Positions 25,823 to 34,793 of a stretch of DNA of 64,000 bases are shown one piece after another. Each line of letters begins with the position of its first letter. The first letter of the stretch is position 1. Origin of the DNA: Fusibacter_A sp965140735 (GTDB taxonomy: Bacteria > Bacillota > Clostridia > Peptostreptococcales > Acidaminobacteraceae); NCBI GenBank assembly GCA_965140735.1, contig OZ223306.1, forward strand, positions 3,286,001 through 3,350,000. Direction: 5' to 3'. The position numbers and the translations under genes were made by a program. The notes under the pieces were generated by a model. It searched no databases, was not told the origin of the DNA, and saw only the letters and a program-made list of their open reading frames with translations.

Positions 25823-25850
25823 TAAAAAAGCACACCTGATGAGGTGTGCG
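25823..25850 (-). terminator. Riboswitch-controlled terminator before cbiX
   Basis: On the minus strand, GCACACCT-N4-AGGTGTGC is followed by T6, about 25 bases before the cbiX start. Together with the aptamer upstream it forms a transcription-termination switch. Confidence 0.85.
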
Positions 25851-25929
25851 ACTATGCTTGTTTTTGACTCATTTTATTGAGGTGAGTCAATAGAACATCA
25901 TTAATGCGCAAACTTCCCTCCGAAGCTTT

Positions 25930-26098
25930 GATCATTGAGTATTATTGGTAGGTCTCCTGGCTTGGGGATCACTCTATAGTTTCTCCTTCCCATGAACTGT
26001 TAATTCACAGTGGTCTTGAAACTTCGTACTCCCATACAGTAGCGGGGGCTGCTGAGGCATTCGACCTCATTCCCTTTTATCCTATTTTAAAGGACCAA
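25930..26098 (-). promoter_or_regulatory. Cobalamin riboswitch aptamer
   Basis: Read on the minus strand, the region holds the conserved B12 elements: GCAGCCCCCGCTACTGTA (around 26040-26057), ACCACTGTG (26005-26013) and AAGCCAGGAGACCTACC (25947-25963). Their order and spacing fit the adenosylcobalamin class. A terminator lies before the first cbi gene, so the operon should be switched off when B12 is plentiful. It is the only B12 switch in the window. Confidence 0.95.
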
Positions 26099-26323
26099 TA
26101 ACGACATTTAGTTGTCAAGATTTACAAGTTCGTTCTGATAAAAAAATAACGCAAATGCAACCACCGCCATCATATCATAAATAGCGTTAAAATGCCACCT
26201 TATAATGGGGTGAAAAAACAGGTAAGAGAGTAAAAAATTGTGTGTTATTTTGAAGGATAATGTTAGACTTAAGTTAAGACCCAATTCATTCCGATTTGGT
26301 CTTGTGGTGAAAGCGAGGTTAAC

Positions 26324-27325
26324 GTGCACAAGTTTATCAGTACATTGGGTATTCTTTTTCTAGTTATTTCTGGCGTTTTAAATTTGAGTGATGATGGTAG
26401 CGTTAAAAGTAGTGTGCCAGAGGCTCAAAGTGAAACGGTTTCAGTGGTTATACATAGTGAGGATTTAATAGAGATGGTTGTGAGTGACTTAGAGGGTGAT
26501 GGCTCAGATGAGCAGATTAAAATGTTTAGATTAAACAACGATCTTTGCATCTATGTGAACCAATCTGGTTTCATGATGAGAAAAGTCTATAGTGGAGATT
26601 ATACTGCTTTTGATATCTCGCCCAAATTAAAATTATGGGAGACTCGCTCAGGTGAAAAATTATTATATGTCTATTGTTCATATGAGGTAAATGGTGGAAC
26701 CGATGGCCTTTACCGTGCAAAACTTTTAAGCTATAAGGATGGCTCAATCGAAGAAATTTGGAATACAGAACTGGATCATGAAATGATTTCATATGGCGTT
26801 GAAGATGAAGCGTTTTTTATCAAATTTGATGATCGTAATAAAGCGGCACAGTTTTTTTATAACTTGGATGATGCAAGATACGATAAAGCGAACCGCATAT
26901 TGGATGATTCTGAAAATGTATTTGATTTGTTGAAAAAAGAGGGTAGCGTAAAAATTTATGAGTCAGAATTTTTAAATACAATGGACTATAATCTTGATGG
27001 AAAACCTGAGATTATCACTAAAAACCCGATTTTTTTTCATGAGCAAAACGCCTATATAACCTCTCTGTTTACGGTTTGGTCATTCGCTGATTATGAAATG
27101 AAATTAGAAAAAGTGTTTGCTTTAGATCGGTATTCATCTGAATCGATGGTTATGACTGAAATAATAGCGCATGGGTATATCTCTGAAAATCAGCTGAGAG
27201 AAGTTGTCGAGTCTCGGATAGAGGGGAATCATTTAAGTAGCGATGATATTCGCGCTATTATCGAAAATCTGATAAAAAAAGAGATTATTATTAAACGAGA
27301 GGACAAATATTATTTGGATATATAA
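26324..27325 (+). CDS. Exported protein of unknown function with VCBS-like motifs
   Basis: A 333-residue protein starting at GTG behind GAGG. A hydrophobic N-terminus (residues 4-20) is a signal peptide or anchor. Two short aspartate/glycine stretches, DLEGDGSDEQIKMF and DYNLDGKPEIITKN, look like the calcium-binding loops of FG-GAP/VCBS repeats. The C-terminal third is charged and helical (VVESRIEGNHLSSDDIRAII) and might be a winged-helix-like domain. No enzyme motif was recognised. It is divergent from the cbi operon and probably unrelated to it. Confidence 0.65.
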   Translation: MHKFISTLGILFLVISGVLNLSDDGSVKSSVPEAQSETVSVVIHSEDLIEMVVSDLEGDGSDEQIKMFRLNNDLCIYVNQSGFMMRKVYSGDYTAFDISPKLKLWETRSGEKLLYVYCSYEVNGGTDGLYRAKLLSYKDGSIEEIWNTELDHEMISYGVEDEAFFIKFDDRNKAAQFFYNLDDARYDKANRILDDSENVFDLLKKEGSVKIYESEFLNTMDYNLDGKPEIITKNPIFFHEQNAYITSLFTVWSFADYEMKLEKVFALDRYSSESMVMTEIIAHGYISENQLREVVESRIEGNHLSSDDIRAIIENLIKKEIIIKREDKYYLDI

Positions 27326-27364
27326 AGCAATTATTAGGGCCAAAATTAATCTCTGAGGTGGCAG

Positions 27365-27457
27365 TTAGTGTGGGCTTTTTTGATCAAATTCAATTTTTGA
27401 GGTAGGTAGTGCAAGGTGACCTTCTGAAAACGTTTGGAATAAATTTTTGTTTTCCAT
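27365..27457 (-). pseudogene. 30-codon minus-strand ORF, probable 5' remnant
   Basis: A 30-residue frame begins MENKNLFQTFSEGHL and stops early. It has a well-placed AAAGGA seven bases before the ATG. The text around ALPTSKIEF resembles, from memory, the N-terminus of small cupin-type proteins, so this may be the start of a truncated gene; a genuine micro-protein is the other option. Apart from it, 27326-27608 holds no gene. Confidence 0.35.
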
Positions 27458-27608
27458 AATGTATCCTTTCTTTTTTATAATAGATATTTTGACATTCTAA
27501 CTATGCAGGAGACGTTAATATGATTCTAATGGAAATAGTTGCGTTTTAATTGTAAAAAATTGCGGTTATACACATACATGCGCGTATAGATATAGGAGTA
27601 GTGAATAA

Positions 27609-27854
27609 ATGGATATAGTTAAATTAGTGATAACAGTTACAGTGATGACGGCATTTTGGCATTATCTTCAGAAAAAAACAGGCTATTTAACGCAAATTGA
27701 GAAACGTGTAAATAATAAATTTGTCTATAATTTTGTAGTGTCTTGTTTAATTTTAGCGTGCTTTATGCCCTTCATGAGCAAAATGAATAAGGCTATATTT
27801 TGGGCTCTGGTAGTTTCCACTATAAATGCTTTTATCTTGAGAAAGAAAAAATAA
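27609..27854 (+). CDS. Small membrane protein
   Basis: An 81-residue protein with a hydrophobic N-terminal helix (about 5-20) and two more near the C-terminus (about 42-57 and 62-75), ending in RKKK, so a cytoplasmic C-terminus is likely. A Shine-Dalgarno-like GGAG lies about 11 bases upstream. No family was recognised and no function is suggested by the neighbours. Confidence 0.5.
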   Translation: MDIVKLVITVTVMTAFWHYLQKKTGYLTQIEKRVNNKFVYNFVVSCLILACFMPFMSKMNKAIFWALVVSTINAFILRKKK

Positions 27855-27951
27855 AACAGACATTTTACAATATAGTGATTATAGTAAAAATACTGTGCTT
27901 AAGGCAGTGCTAAAAAAAGTAAAATTAGTGGGACATCCATTAATTTGCCTC

Positions 27952-27980
27952 TTGATTCACCCATCTGAATATGGTACAAT
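27952..27980 (+). promoter_or_regulatory. Sigma-70-type promoter of the metG T-box transcript
   Basis: TTGATT, 17 bases, then TACAAT. The predicted start lies just before the T-box leader. Confidence 0.7.
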
Positions 27981-27987
27981 TTTTTTA

Positions 27988-28256
27988 ATTGAATGCTAAA
28001 TGTATGGATAGGAAGAGTAGTTTGTGAAGAAAGCGTAGAGAGCTGATGGTTGGTGAAAATCAGTGTTTTAAAGCAGATGAACATGGCCCTTGAACAGAGC
28101 ACATGAAACGAGAGTAGTGTGTTACGGATTTGTACACGTTAACGTACAGCTGATAGATTAGATCAGCACGAGGATATCATAGTGATGTGATATCAAAGTA
28201 GGGTGGTAACACGACATTGACTTCGTCCCTTTGGGGGATCGAGGTTTTTTTGTTTT
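27988..28256 (+). promoter_or_regulatory. T-box riboswitch (methionine) before metG
   Basis: The T-box sequence GGGTGGTAACACG is at 28201-28213, followed by a terminator (CTTCGTCCC pairing with GGGGATCGAGG, then T7). Stem I contains a candidate specifier AUG at 28083-28085 in the context GAACATGG, as expected for methionyl-tRNA. Uncharged tRNA-Met should allow read-through into metG. Confidence 0.9.
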
Positions 28257-28320
28257 TTGTTTACAAATTTCTGTTTGAAAATCTAACTGAGGTATCAATA
28301 TAAATTATATGGGAGGTATT

Positions 28321-30249
28321 ATGATGTCAAAAGGCACTTATTATGTAACAACACCTATTTATTATCCGAGTTCTAAACTTCATATCGGGCATACGTACAC
28401 CACTGTGGCAGCAGATGCGATTGCAAGATATAAACGCGTAACAGGTTATGATGTGATGTTCTTAACTGGGACGGATGAGCACGGTCAAAAAATTCAAAAT
28501 GTGGCAAATGAACAAGGCAAGACACCAAAAGAATTTTTAGATGTGGTTGTGGGCGAAATCAAAACGCTTTGGGAAACCATGGAGATTTCATACGATCATT
28601 TCATCAGAACAACTGATGATTATCATGAAAGACGTGTTCAAGAATTATTTACAACACTCTATAACAAAGGTGATATCTACAAAGGCGAATATGAAGGGCT
28701 TTATTGTACACCTTGTGAGTCGTTTTGGACGGAATCACAACTTAAAGATGGTAAATGCCCTGACTGTGGTAGAGAAGTGCAAGTGACCAAAGAGGAAGCC
28801 TACTTCTTTAAACTTTCTAAATATCAAGACCAACTGTTGGCATTATTTGAAAGTAATCCAGATATTTTAGAGCCAAAATCAAGAGTAAATGAAATGGTTA
28901 ATAACTTCATTAAACCAGGTCTTGAAGATTTATGTGTTTCAAGATCAACATTTGATTGGGGCGTTCCTGTACCAATTGATGAAGACCATGTTATATATGT
29001 ATGGCTTGATGCGCTAAGCAACTACATCACAGCACTGGGTTACCCAGAAATTAAAGATGGTGCATTTGCAAAATACTGGCCTGCAGATGTGCACCTTGTG
29101 GGTAAAGAAATCGTTAGATTCCATACAATCATATGGTTCGCAATCTTAATGGCACTTGAAATACCAGTGCCTAAAAAGGTGTTTGGTCATGGCTGGATAC
29201 TCCTTGAAGGTGGCAAAATGTCAAAATCTAAAGGGAATATTGTGGATCCCGTGGTTCTAATTGAGAGATATGGCGTAGATGCGCTTAAATATTTCTTGCT
29301 TCGTGAGTATACTTTTGGACAAGATGGTATCTTTACAAATGAAGTTTTGCTGGGCAGAATTAATTCTGATCTTGCCAATGACCTCGGTAACCTTGTGTCT
29401 AGAAGTATTTCAATGGTAGAAAAATACCGTGGTGGTGTTGTTCCAGCTATTGGAACTGCAACTGAGTTTGATGAGGATTTAAAGAAAGTGGCAACAGGTG
29501 CACATCTTTTACTGGATAAAAAAATGGACAATCTAGACTTCTCAGGTGCGCTTGAAGAGATTTGGAAAGTCATCAGAAGAACCAATAAATACATCGATGA
29601 GACGATGCCTTGGGCACTTGCAAAAGACGAAGCAAAGGCCTCTACACTGGACTCAGTACTCTACAACCTCATTGATAATATCAGATTGATTTCAATCTTA
29701 ATTCAACCTTTCATGATTCATACCTCAAGAGGTATTTGGACTCAAATTGGTCTCGTTGAAGGTGAAGCGACGAAATGGGATGCGGTTAAAGAAGCGAATT
29801 TATATCCAGTGGGCACTAAAGTCGAAAAAGGCGAATCCCTCTTCCCTAGAATTGATATTAAAGCAGAACTTGAAGCGCTTGAAGAGATGGCTGCGGCAAA
29901 ACATGTAAAAGAGTTCCCACCGATTAAACCAGAAATCACAATTGATGATTTTTCAAAGATTGATTTGAGAGTGGCAACGATTTTGGATGCTAAATCGCAT
30001 CCAAATGCAGACAAACTTTTAATTCTTACTTTAAAGGTGGGCAATGATGAACGCCAAGTGGTTTCAGGTATTGCTAAACACTACAAACCAAAAGATATCG
30101 TGGGTAAAAAAGTGATTATTGTGGCAAACCTTAAACCTGTAAAACTACGTGGTGAACTTTCACAAGGGATGATACTGGCAGCAACAGATGATGCCGATTT
30201 CTTAACACTTGTGACTGCTGATATAGAAGACGGTAATATTGTTTCATAA
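28321..30249 (+). CDS. metG: Methionyl-tRNA synthetase
   Basis: A 642-residue class I synthetase charging tRNA-Met. HIGH is in KLHIGHTYT near residue 22, the zinc cysteines are in CTPCESF and CPDCGRE, KMSKS is at GGKMSKSKGN near residue 300, and a C-terminal tRNA-binding (EMAP/CsaA-like) domain begins at DFSKIDLRVATI. GGGAGG at 28311-28316 fixes the start to ATG 28321 or 28324; an ATG at 28309 overlaps the ribosome site. It is controlled by the T-box upstream. Confidence 0.97.
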   Translation: MMSKGTYYVTTPIYYPSSKLHIGHTYTTVAADAIARYKRVTGYDVMFLTGTDEHGQKIQNVANEQGKTPKEFLDVVVGEIKTLWETMEISYDHFIRTTDDYHERRVQELFTTLYNKGDIYKGEYEGLYCTPCESFWTESQLKDGKCPDCGREVQVTKEEAYFFKLSKYQDQLLALFESNPDILEPKSRVNEMVNNFIKPGLEDLCVSRSTFDWGVPVPIDEDHVIYVWLDALSNYITALGYPEIKDGAFAKYWPADVHLVGKEIVRFHTIIWFAILMALEIPVPKKVFGHGWILLEGGKMSKSKGNIVDPVVLIERYGVDALKYFLLREYTFGQDGIFTNEVLLGRINSDLANDLGNLVSRSISMVEKYRGGVVPAIGTATEFDEDLKKVATGAHLLLDKKMDNLDFSGALEEIWKVIRRTNKYIDETMPWALAKDEAKASTLDSVLYNLIDNIRLISILIQPFMIHTSRGIWTQIGLVEGEATKWDAVKEANLYPVGTKVEKGESLFPRIDIKAELEALEEMAAAKHVKEFPPIKPEITIDDFSKIDLRVATILDAKSHPNADKLLILTLKVGNDERQVVSGIAKHYKPKDIVGKKVIIVANLKPVKLRGELSQGMILAATDDADFLTLVTADIEDGNIVS

Positions 30250-30272
30250 GTCCAATTAACAAAATAAAATGG

Positions 30273-30323
30273 CCCCATTGATAGGGAACTCTTCTTTTGA
30301 AGATACTTATCAATGGGGTTTTA
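30273..30323 (+). terminator. Terminator after metG
   Basis: CCCCATTGATA pairs with TATCAATGGGG across a longer inner stem, followed by TTTTATT. Confidence 0.8.
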
Positions 30324-30513
30324 TTGAAGGTAAGTTATGGAAAAAACGGCCATTCAGTTCGCGTGTGAAGGACAGTGTCCGCTGGTAAAAATTGTTTGAA
30401 AATAGATTTTGAATTTTATGAATGTGTTGATATTGCAGAAGATAATACTTATGATATGAAAAGAGCGTCTTTTTAAACATCTAAAAAAAAATTAAGAAAA
30501 GCGAATAATGTTA

Positions 30514-30703
30514 TTGACAGAATTAAAAGATAAGCACAATATAGTAATAAATACAAAAGGCATTTAGCCAATTGACAGTTAAATTAAGATTAATTCAGTG
30601 GCAATGGCGTCACTCAAGTGGCATTAGAGCTACGCTTTTATAAGTGAATACTGGAGCAGACAAGGATGACGCAGTGAAGAAGTTTACTGAAGTCATCCTT
30701 CAA
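30514..30703 (+). promoter_or_regulatory. Probable promoter and structured leader of the peptide-transporter operon
   Basis: TTGACA (30514) and CAATAT (30537) are 17 bases apart. Further down, AAGGATGAC (30662) pairs with GTCATCCTT (30692-30700) around a 21-base inner region with more pairing. The hairpin is followed by only a weak T-stretch and lies just before the ribosome site GGGGGAG of the first permease. The rest of 30324-30726 shows no convincing gene. Confidence 0.4.
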
Positions 30704-30726
30704 TTTTAATATGGGGGAGCGTATAG

Positions 30727-31650
30727 ATGAAGTATATTATCAAAAGGTTATTGGGTACGATTCCTATCATCATTGGTGTAAGCCTATTGCTTTACATCAT
30801 GCTCAATATTGTACCTGGAGATCCAGTTGCATTGATGATGGGAGAGCATGTCAATGCAGATGTTATCGAAAGAGTAAGGGGACGCATGAACTTGGATGAT
30901 CCACTTTTATTGCGGTTTTCTAAATATGTTTTGAATGCACTTAAAGGCGATTTGGGGTATTCGTATAAACTAAAGCGAGAAGTTTCAACCTTGATTTGGC
31001 AGGCCTTTCCCAATACAGCCATCCTTGCTGTTGCTGGGGCCATGGTCTCTTGGCTGATTGGGATTCCAGCAGGTGTCATCTCAGCTGTTCGTAAGAATTC
31101 AGTGGTGGATTATGGGGTTATGACTTTTGCACTGATTGGTGTCTCCATGCCGGTATTTTGGTCAGGTCTTTTATTCCAATATATATTTGGGCTTAAATTG
31201 AAATGGCTACCGATTTCTGGGTTTGACGGATTAAATATTAAGTATATTATCATGCCAGCCATTGTTCTAGGCTGGAGTTCTGCGGCGACGATTGCCAGGT
31301 TAACGCGTTCAAGTCTTCTGGAGGTCATGAGCGCAGACTATATTAGAACCGCAAGAGAGAAAGGGCTGCTGAGATATCAAGTGATTATGAGGCATGCACT
31401 TAAAAATGCATTTTTGCCAGTGCTCACCGTGATGACCATTCAGATTGCATCACTTTTATCGGGTGCTGTGATCACCGAGACGATTTTCGGTATTCCAGGA
31501 ATTGGCCGAATAGCAGTGAGTGCTATTCAAACACGGGATATGCCTCTATTGCAAGGGAGTGTTATGTTCACAACCATTTTAATTATTTTGGGAAATCTAT
31601 TGGCAGATATTTTATATGGCTTTTTAGATCCTAGAATTAAATACAATTAG
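30727..31650 (+). CDS. dppB: Peptide ABC transporter permease (DppB/OppB type)
   Basis: A 307-residue membrane permease with six predicted helices. The N-terminus YIIKRLLGTIPIIIGVSLL and the segment NIVPGDPV are typical of the family. The EAA loop is at DYIRTAREKGLLRYQVIMRHALKNA, the contact site for the ATPase subunits. First gene of a five-gene operon for dipeptide, oligopeptide or nickel uptake; substrate type cannot be settled from the permease. Confidence 0.92.
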   Translation: MKYIIKRLLGTIPIIIGVSLLLYIMLNIVPGDPVALMMGEHVNADVIERVRGRMNLDDPLLLRFSKYVLNALKGDLGYSYKLKREVSTLIWQAFPNTAILAVAGAMVSWLIGIPAGVISAVRKNSVVDYGVMTFALIGVSMPVFWSGLLFQYIFGLKLKWLPISGFDGLNIKYIIMPAIVLGWSSAATIARLTRSSLLEVMSADYIRTAREKGLLRYQVIMRHALKNAFLPVLTVMTIQIASLLSGAVITETIFGIPGIGRIAVSAIQTRDMPLLQGSVMFTTILIILGNLLADILYGFLDPRIKYN

Positions 31651-31658
31651 GGGGATTC

Positions 31659-32720
31659 ATGATACAGAAGACACAGTTTTTTAAAGAAATTGCACTTGAG
31701 AGCAAGTCTGGAAGGTTGTCCTTCTTTGGATTTGGTCGCAAGCGCTTAAAATATATGATGTCCGTTGAGGCAAAAGCAGCAGGTCAAAAAAGTGATCTAA
31801 CAGATTCGGCATCCTCAAAATCCTCTAAAATGCCAAGCAACGGTCAATCGCCACGCGATGCAGAGGACTTGGTAACGGATGAAGGCTTTTGGCATGCACT
31901 TTTTAAAAGCATTTATCGGGATAAAAAGGCATTAGTCGGTTTAGTAATGGTATCCTTATTCATTTTAATTGCCCTGTTGGCTCCTTGGATCGTGCCACAT
32001 GACCCTTATGCTGTAGATATGGAAAAAATGTTGATCGCTCCAAATTCAACCTATGTCATCGGCACGGATTTTCTGGGTAGAGACATTTTGAGCCGAATCA
32101 TATATGGGGCACGGATTTCACTCGTGATTGGCCTTGTACCCACATTGATTTCTCTTGCAATTGGAACATTTTTAGGGATGGTATCTGGTTATTTTGGTGG
32201 CAAGGTGGATTATTTGATCATGAGACTTGCAGATGTGTGTATGGCATTTCCCTCATTGTTGCTTGCCATGGTGGTCATGTATACACTGGGCGCGTCACTC
32301 TTTAACATATTTATCGCGCTGAGCATTGTAAACTGGGGGAGTACGTCGAGAATCGTCAGAGCTCAAACCCTTTCCATAAAAGAAAAAGAATTTGTCGAAG
32401 CCGCCCGATCTATCGGTGTGGGGCGCTTTAAAATTCTGTGGCGTCATATATTTCCAAACTGCATCCCCTCACTGATTGTTTTGTTCACTCTGAGCGTGCC
32501 AGAAGCGATTATGTCTGAAGCGAGCTTATCCTTTTTAGGCGTTGGAGCTCAACCGCCCACGCCGAGTTGGGGCTTGATGATTTCAAGAGGAAAAGAATTT
32601 CTTTTTTCATCACCATGGGTTGCAATAACACCTGGGATCGCTATTTTCTTAGTTGTAATTGCCTTTAACTTTATCGGTGATGGCTTGAGAGATGCACTAG
32701 ATCCTTATACAAAACATTGA
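31659..32720 (+). CDS. dppC: Peptide ABC transporter permease (DppC/OppC type)
   Basis: A 353-residue permease partner of the upstream gene. The EAA loop is at EFVEAARSIGVGRFKILWRH and the GTDFLGRDILSRIIYGAR motif is conserved. The first 80 or so residues before the first membrane helix are longer than usual and are rich in S, K and D, a disordered cytoplasmic extension. GGGGG precedes the ATG 8 bases after dppB. Confidence 0.92.
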   Translation: MIQKTQFFKEIALESKSGRLSFFGFGRKRLKYMMSVEAKAAGQKSDLTDSASSKSSKMPSNGQSPRDAEDLVTDEGFWHALFKSIYRDKKALVGLVMVSLFILIALLAPWIVPHDPYAVDMEKMLIAPNSTYVIGTDFLGRDILSRIIYGARISLVIGLVPTLISLAIGTFLGMVSGYFGGKVDYLIMRLADVCMAFPSLLLAMVVMYTLGASLFNIFIALSIVNWGSTSRIVRAQTLSIKEKEFVEAARSIGVGRFKILWRHIFPNCIPSLIVLFTLSVPEAIMSEASLSFLGVGAQPPTPSWGLMISRGKEFLFSSPWVAITPGIAIFLVVIAFNFIGDGLRDALDPYTKH

Positions 32721-32737
32721 GAAAGCGAGGCGAAGCT

Positions 32738-33730
32738 ATGAATGAGACTGTGGTAGAGATTCAAAATCTCAAAACCTATTTTGAAACAGATAAGGGCTTT
32801 AATCCCGCTGTGGATGGCGTTTCTATGACATTGGAGTCCGGTAGAATTATGGGACTTGTGGGGGAATCCGGTTCTGGGAAAAGTATGACTGCAATGTCCA
32901 TATTGGGTTTGATTCCAAAACCTTTTGGTCAAATATTGCCAGAGAGTAAAATTTTATTTGAAGGTGAAGATTTGACCAAGTTAAGTGAAAAAGAGCTCGC
33001 TAAAATAAGGGGCAATAAAATAGCAATGATCTTTCAAGAGCCAATGACTTCCTTAAATCCCGTTTACACGGTGGGCAAACAATTGATGGAACCTCTCAGG
33101 CTTCATAAAAATTTATCCAAACGAGAAGCGAAGGCTTTGGCACTTAAGTATTTAGAACAAGTGCGTATTCCAGATGTGGAAAAGCGTTTTGCTTCATATC
33201 CACATCAACTTTCTGGGGGTCTCAGGCAACGTGTTATGATTGCCATGGCACTGACTTGTGAGCCTAAGCTCATCATTGCGGATGAACCTACGACTGCGCT
33301 GGATGTGACGATACAAGCACAAATCTTGAGGCTCTTAAAAGATATACAAGTAAGGCTTAACACCGCCATTCTTTTTATAACACATGATTTGGGGGTTGTG
33401 GCAGAGCTGTGTGATGATGTCTGTGTAATGTATGCGGGCGAAATCGTAGAAAAGTGTGATGCACGCAGAATCTTTGAAACGCCACGACATCCCTACACAG
33501 TGGGGCTTTTAAAGTCATTGCCTAAAATTAACGAGGATGTGGCGGAACTCTATTCTATTGAAGGCATGGTGCCAAACCTTATCCATACACCTGCGGGTTG
33601 TCGCTTTGCCCCGCGTTGTGACAAAGCTAAGGACATTTGTTTTGATACACTACCACCGCGCATACAAATAGACACACAGCATGAGGTTTTATGCTGGCAA
33701 TATGATGAGGGGGCGTGGTTAGATGAGTGA
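32738..33730 (+). CDS. dppD: Peptide ABC transporter ATP-binding protein (DppD/OppD type)
   Basis: A 330-residue ATPase. Walker A is GESGSGKS, the signature is LSGGLRQR (with L in place of the usual Q), and Walker B is LIIADEPTTALD. A C-terminal oligopeptide-binding region has the cysteine motif GCRFAPRC...C that is typical of this family and can bind an Fe-S cluster. The start at 32738 was chosen over the frame's earlier ATG at 32717, which overlaps dppC. It overlaps dppF by 8 bases. Confidence 0.93.
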   Translation: MNETVVEIQNLKTYFETDKGFNPAVDGVSMTLESGRIMGLVGESGSGKSMTAMSILGLIPKPFGQILPESKILFEGEDLTKLSEKELAKIRGNKIAMIFQEPMTSLNPVYTVGKQLMEPLRLHKNLSKREAKALALKYLEQVRIPDVEKRFASYPHQLSGGLRQRVMIAMALTCEPKLIIADEPTTALDVTIQAQILRLLKDIQVRLNTAILFITHDLGVVAELCDDVCVMYAGEIVEKCDARRIFETPRHPYTVGLLKSLPKINEDVAELYSIEGMVPNLIHTPAGCRFAPRCDKAKDICFDTLPPRIQIDTQHEVLCWQYDEGAWLDE

Positions 33731-34703
33731 GATTTTATTAAGTGCAAAACACTTGAAGAAATATTATCAAATTTCAAGCAGTACTTTATTTTCAAGTCAT
33801 GCCAATAGAGGTACTGTCAAAGCTGTGGACGATATTACACTGGATATTCCAAAGGGTAAAACCTTGTCTTTGGTAGGTGAATCCGGTTGTGGTAAAAGCA
33901 CACTGGGTAGAACGCTGATTAACCTGATTGATCCCACAGAGGGAGAAGTTTTATTTAATGGTAAAAATATATATGCCTTTAATGCGCAGGAGGAAAAAGC
34001 TTTTAGAAAAGCGGTTTCTATTATTTTTCAAGATCCCTATGCTTCTTTAAATCCACGGATGAAGGTGAAAGACTTAATCGGCGAGCCTCTTCTGACACAT
34101 GGAATGAAATCTAAAAAAGAACGCTATGCGCGTGTAAATGATCTGATGAAGATCACAGGGCTCAAAGAAGAATATGCAAATCGCTATCCGCATCAATTTA
34201 GTGGTGGTCAAAGACAGCGAATTGGTATTGCAAGGGCACTTGCGCTTAATCCAAGTCTGATTGTGTGTGATGAAGCGGTTTCAGCACTGGACGTATCCAT
34301 ACAAGCACAAATTCTAAATCTGCTCAAGAAGTTACAGCGTGAATTTAATTTAACGTATCTTTTTATATCGCATGATTTAAGTGTTGTGCGCTATGTAAGT
34401 GATGAAGTGTATGTCATGTATTTAGGGCAAATCGTAGAGGCAGGCAAGCCAAAGGCGTTGTTTGAAGAACCAATACATCCTTATACACAATTTTTAATTA
34501 ACGCAGTGCCGATTGCAGACCCAAGTGTAAAAGATCGTGAGAAGATGATCCTCGAAGGCGATTTGCCAAGTGCGATCAATCCACCTTCTGGCTGTCGATT
34601 TAGAACACGATGTCCCTATGCAACTGAAATTTGTACAAATTCTTGTCCAGAACTTGTGACTAGGGGAGATCGAAAGTTTGCTTGTCATCATCCATTGATT
34701 TAA
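33723..34703 (+). CDS. dppF: Peptide ABC transporter ATP-binding protein (DppF/OppF type)
   Basis: A 326-residue ATPase, partner of DppD. Walker A is GESGCGKS, the signature is FSGGQRQR, Walker B is LIVCDEAVSALD, and the C-terminal cysteine region (GCRFRTRCPYATEIC) is intact. Fourth gene of the operon. Confidence 0.94.
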   Translation: MSEILLSAKHLKKYYQISSSTLFSSHANRGTVKAVDDITLDIPKGKTLSLVGESGCGKSTLGRTLINLIDPTEGEVLFNGKNIYAFNAQEEKAFRKAVSIIFQDPYASLNPRMKVKDLIGEPLLTHGMKSKKERYARVNDLMKITGLKEEYANRYPHQFSGGQRQRIGIARALALNPSLIVCDEAVSALDVSIQAQILNLLKKLQREFNLTYLFISHDLSVVRYVSDEVYVMYLGQIVEAGKPKALFEEPIHPYTQFLINAVPIADPSVKDREKMILEGDLPSAINPPSGCRFRTRCPYATEICTNSCPELVTRGDRKFACHHPLI

Positions 34704-34793
34704 AAAAAGATGTGAAAAATGATTTTAAATGTAATGTTGTACGTAATGAAATCATTTTTATATAAAACAATGAAATAAGAGGGGGTAAAATTA

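Noticed and set aside
27519..27549. A 9-codon plus-strand frame starting ATGATTCTAATGG
   Set aside because: Too short to support, although a GGAG site precedes it; it may be a leader peptide but nothing confirms it.
30336..30480. Short peptide-like frames after metG
   Set aside because: Two small frames exist but are not in phase, lack ribosome sites and match no known family.
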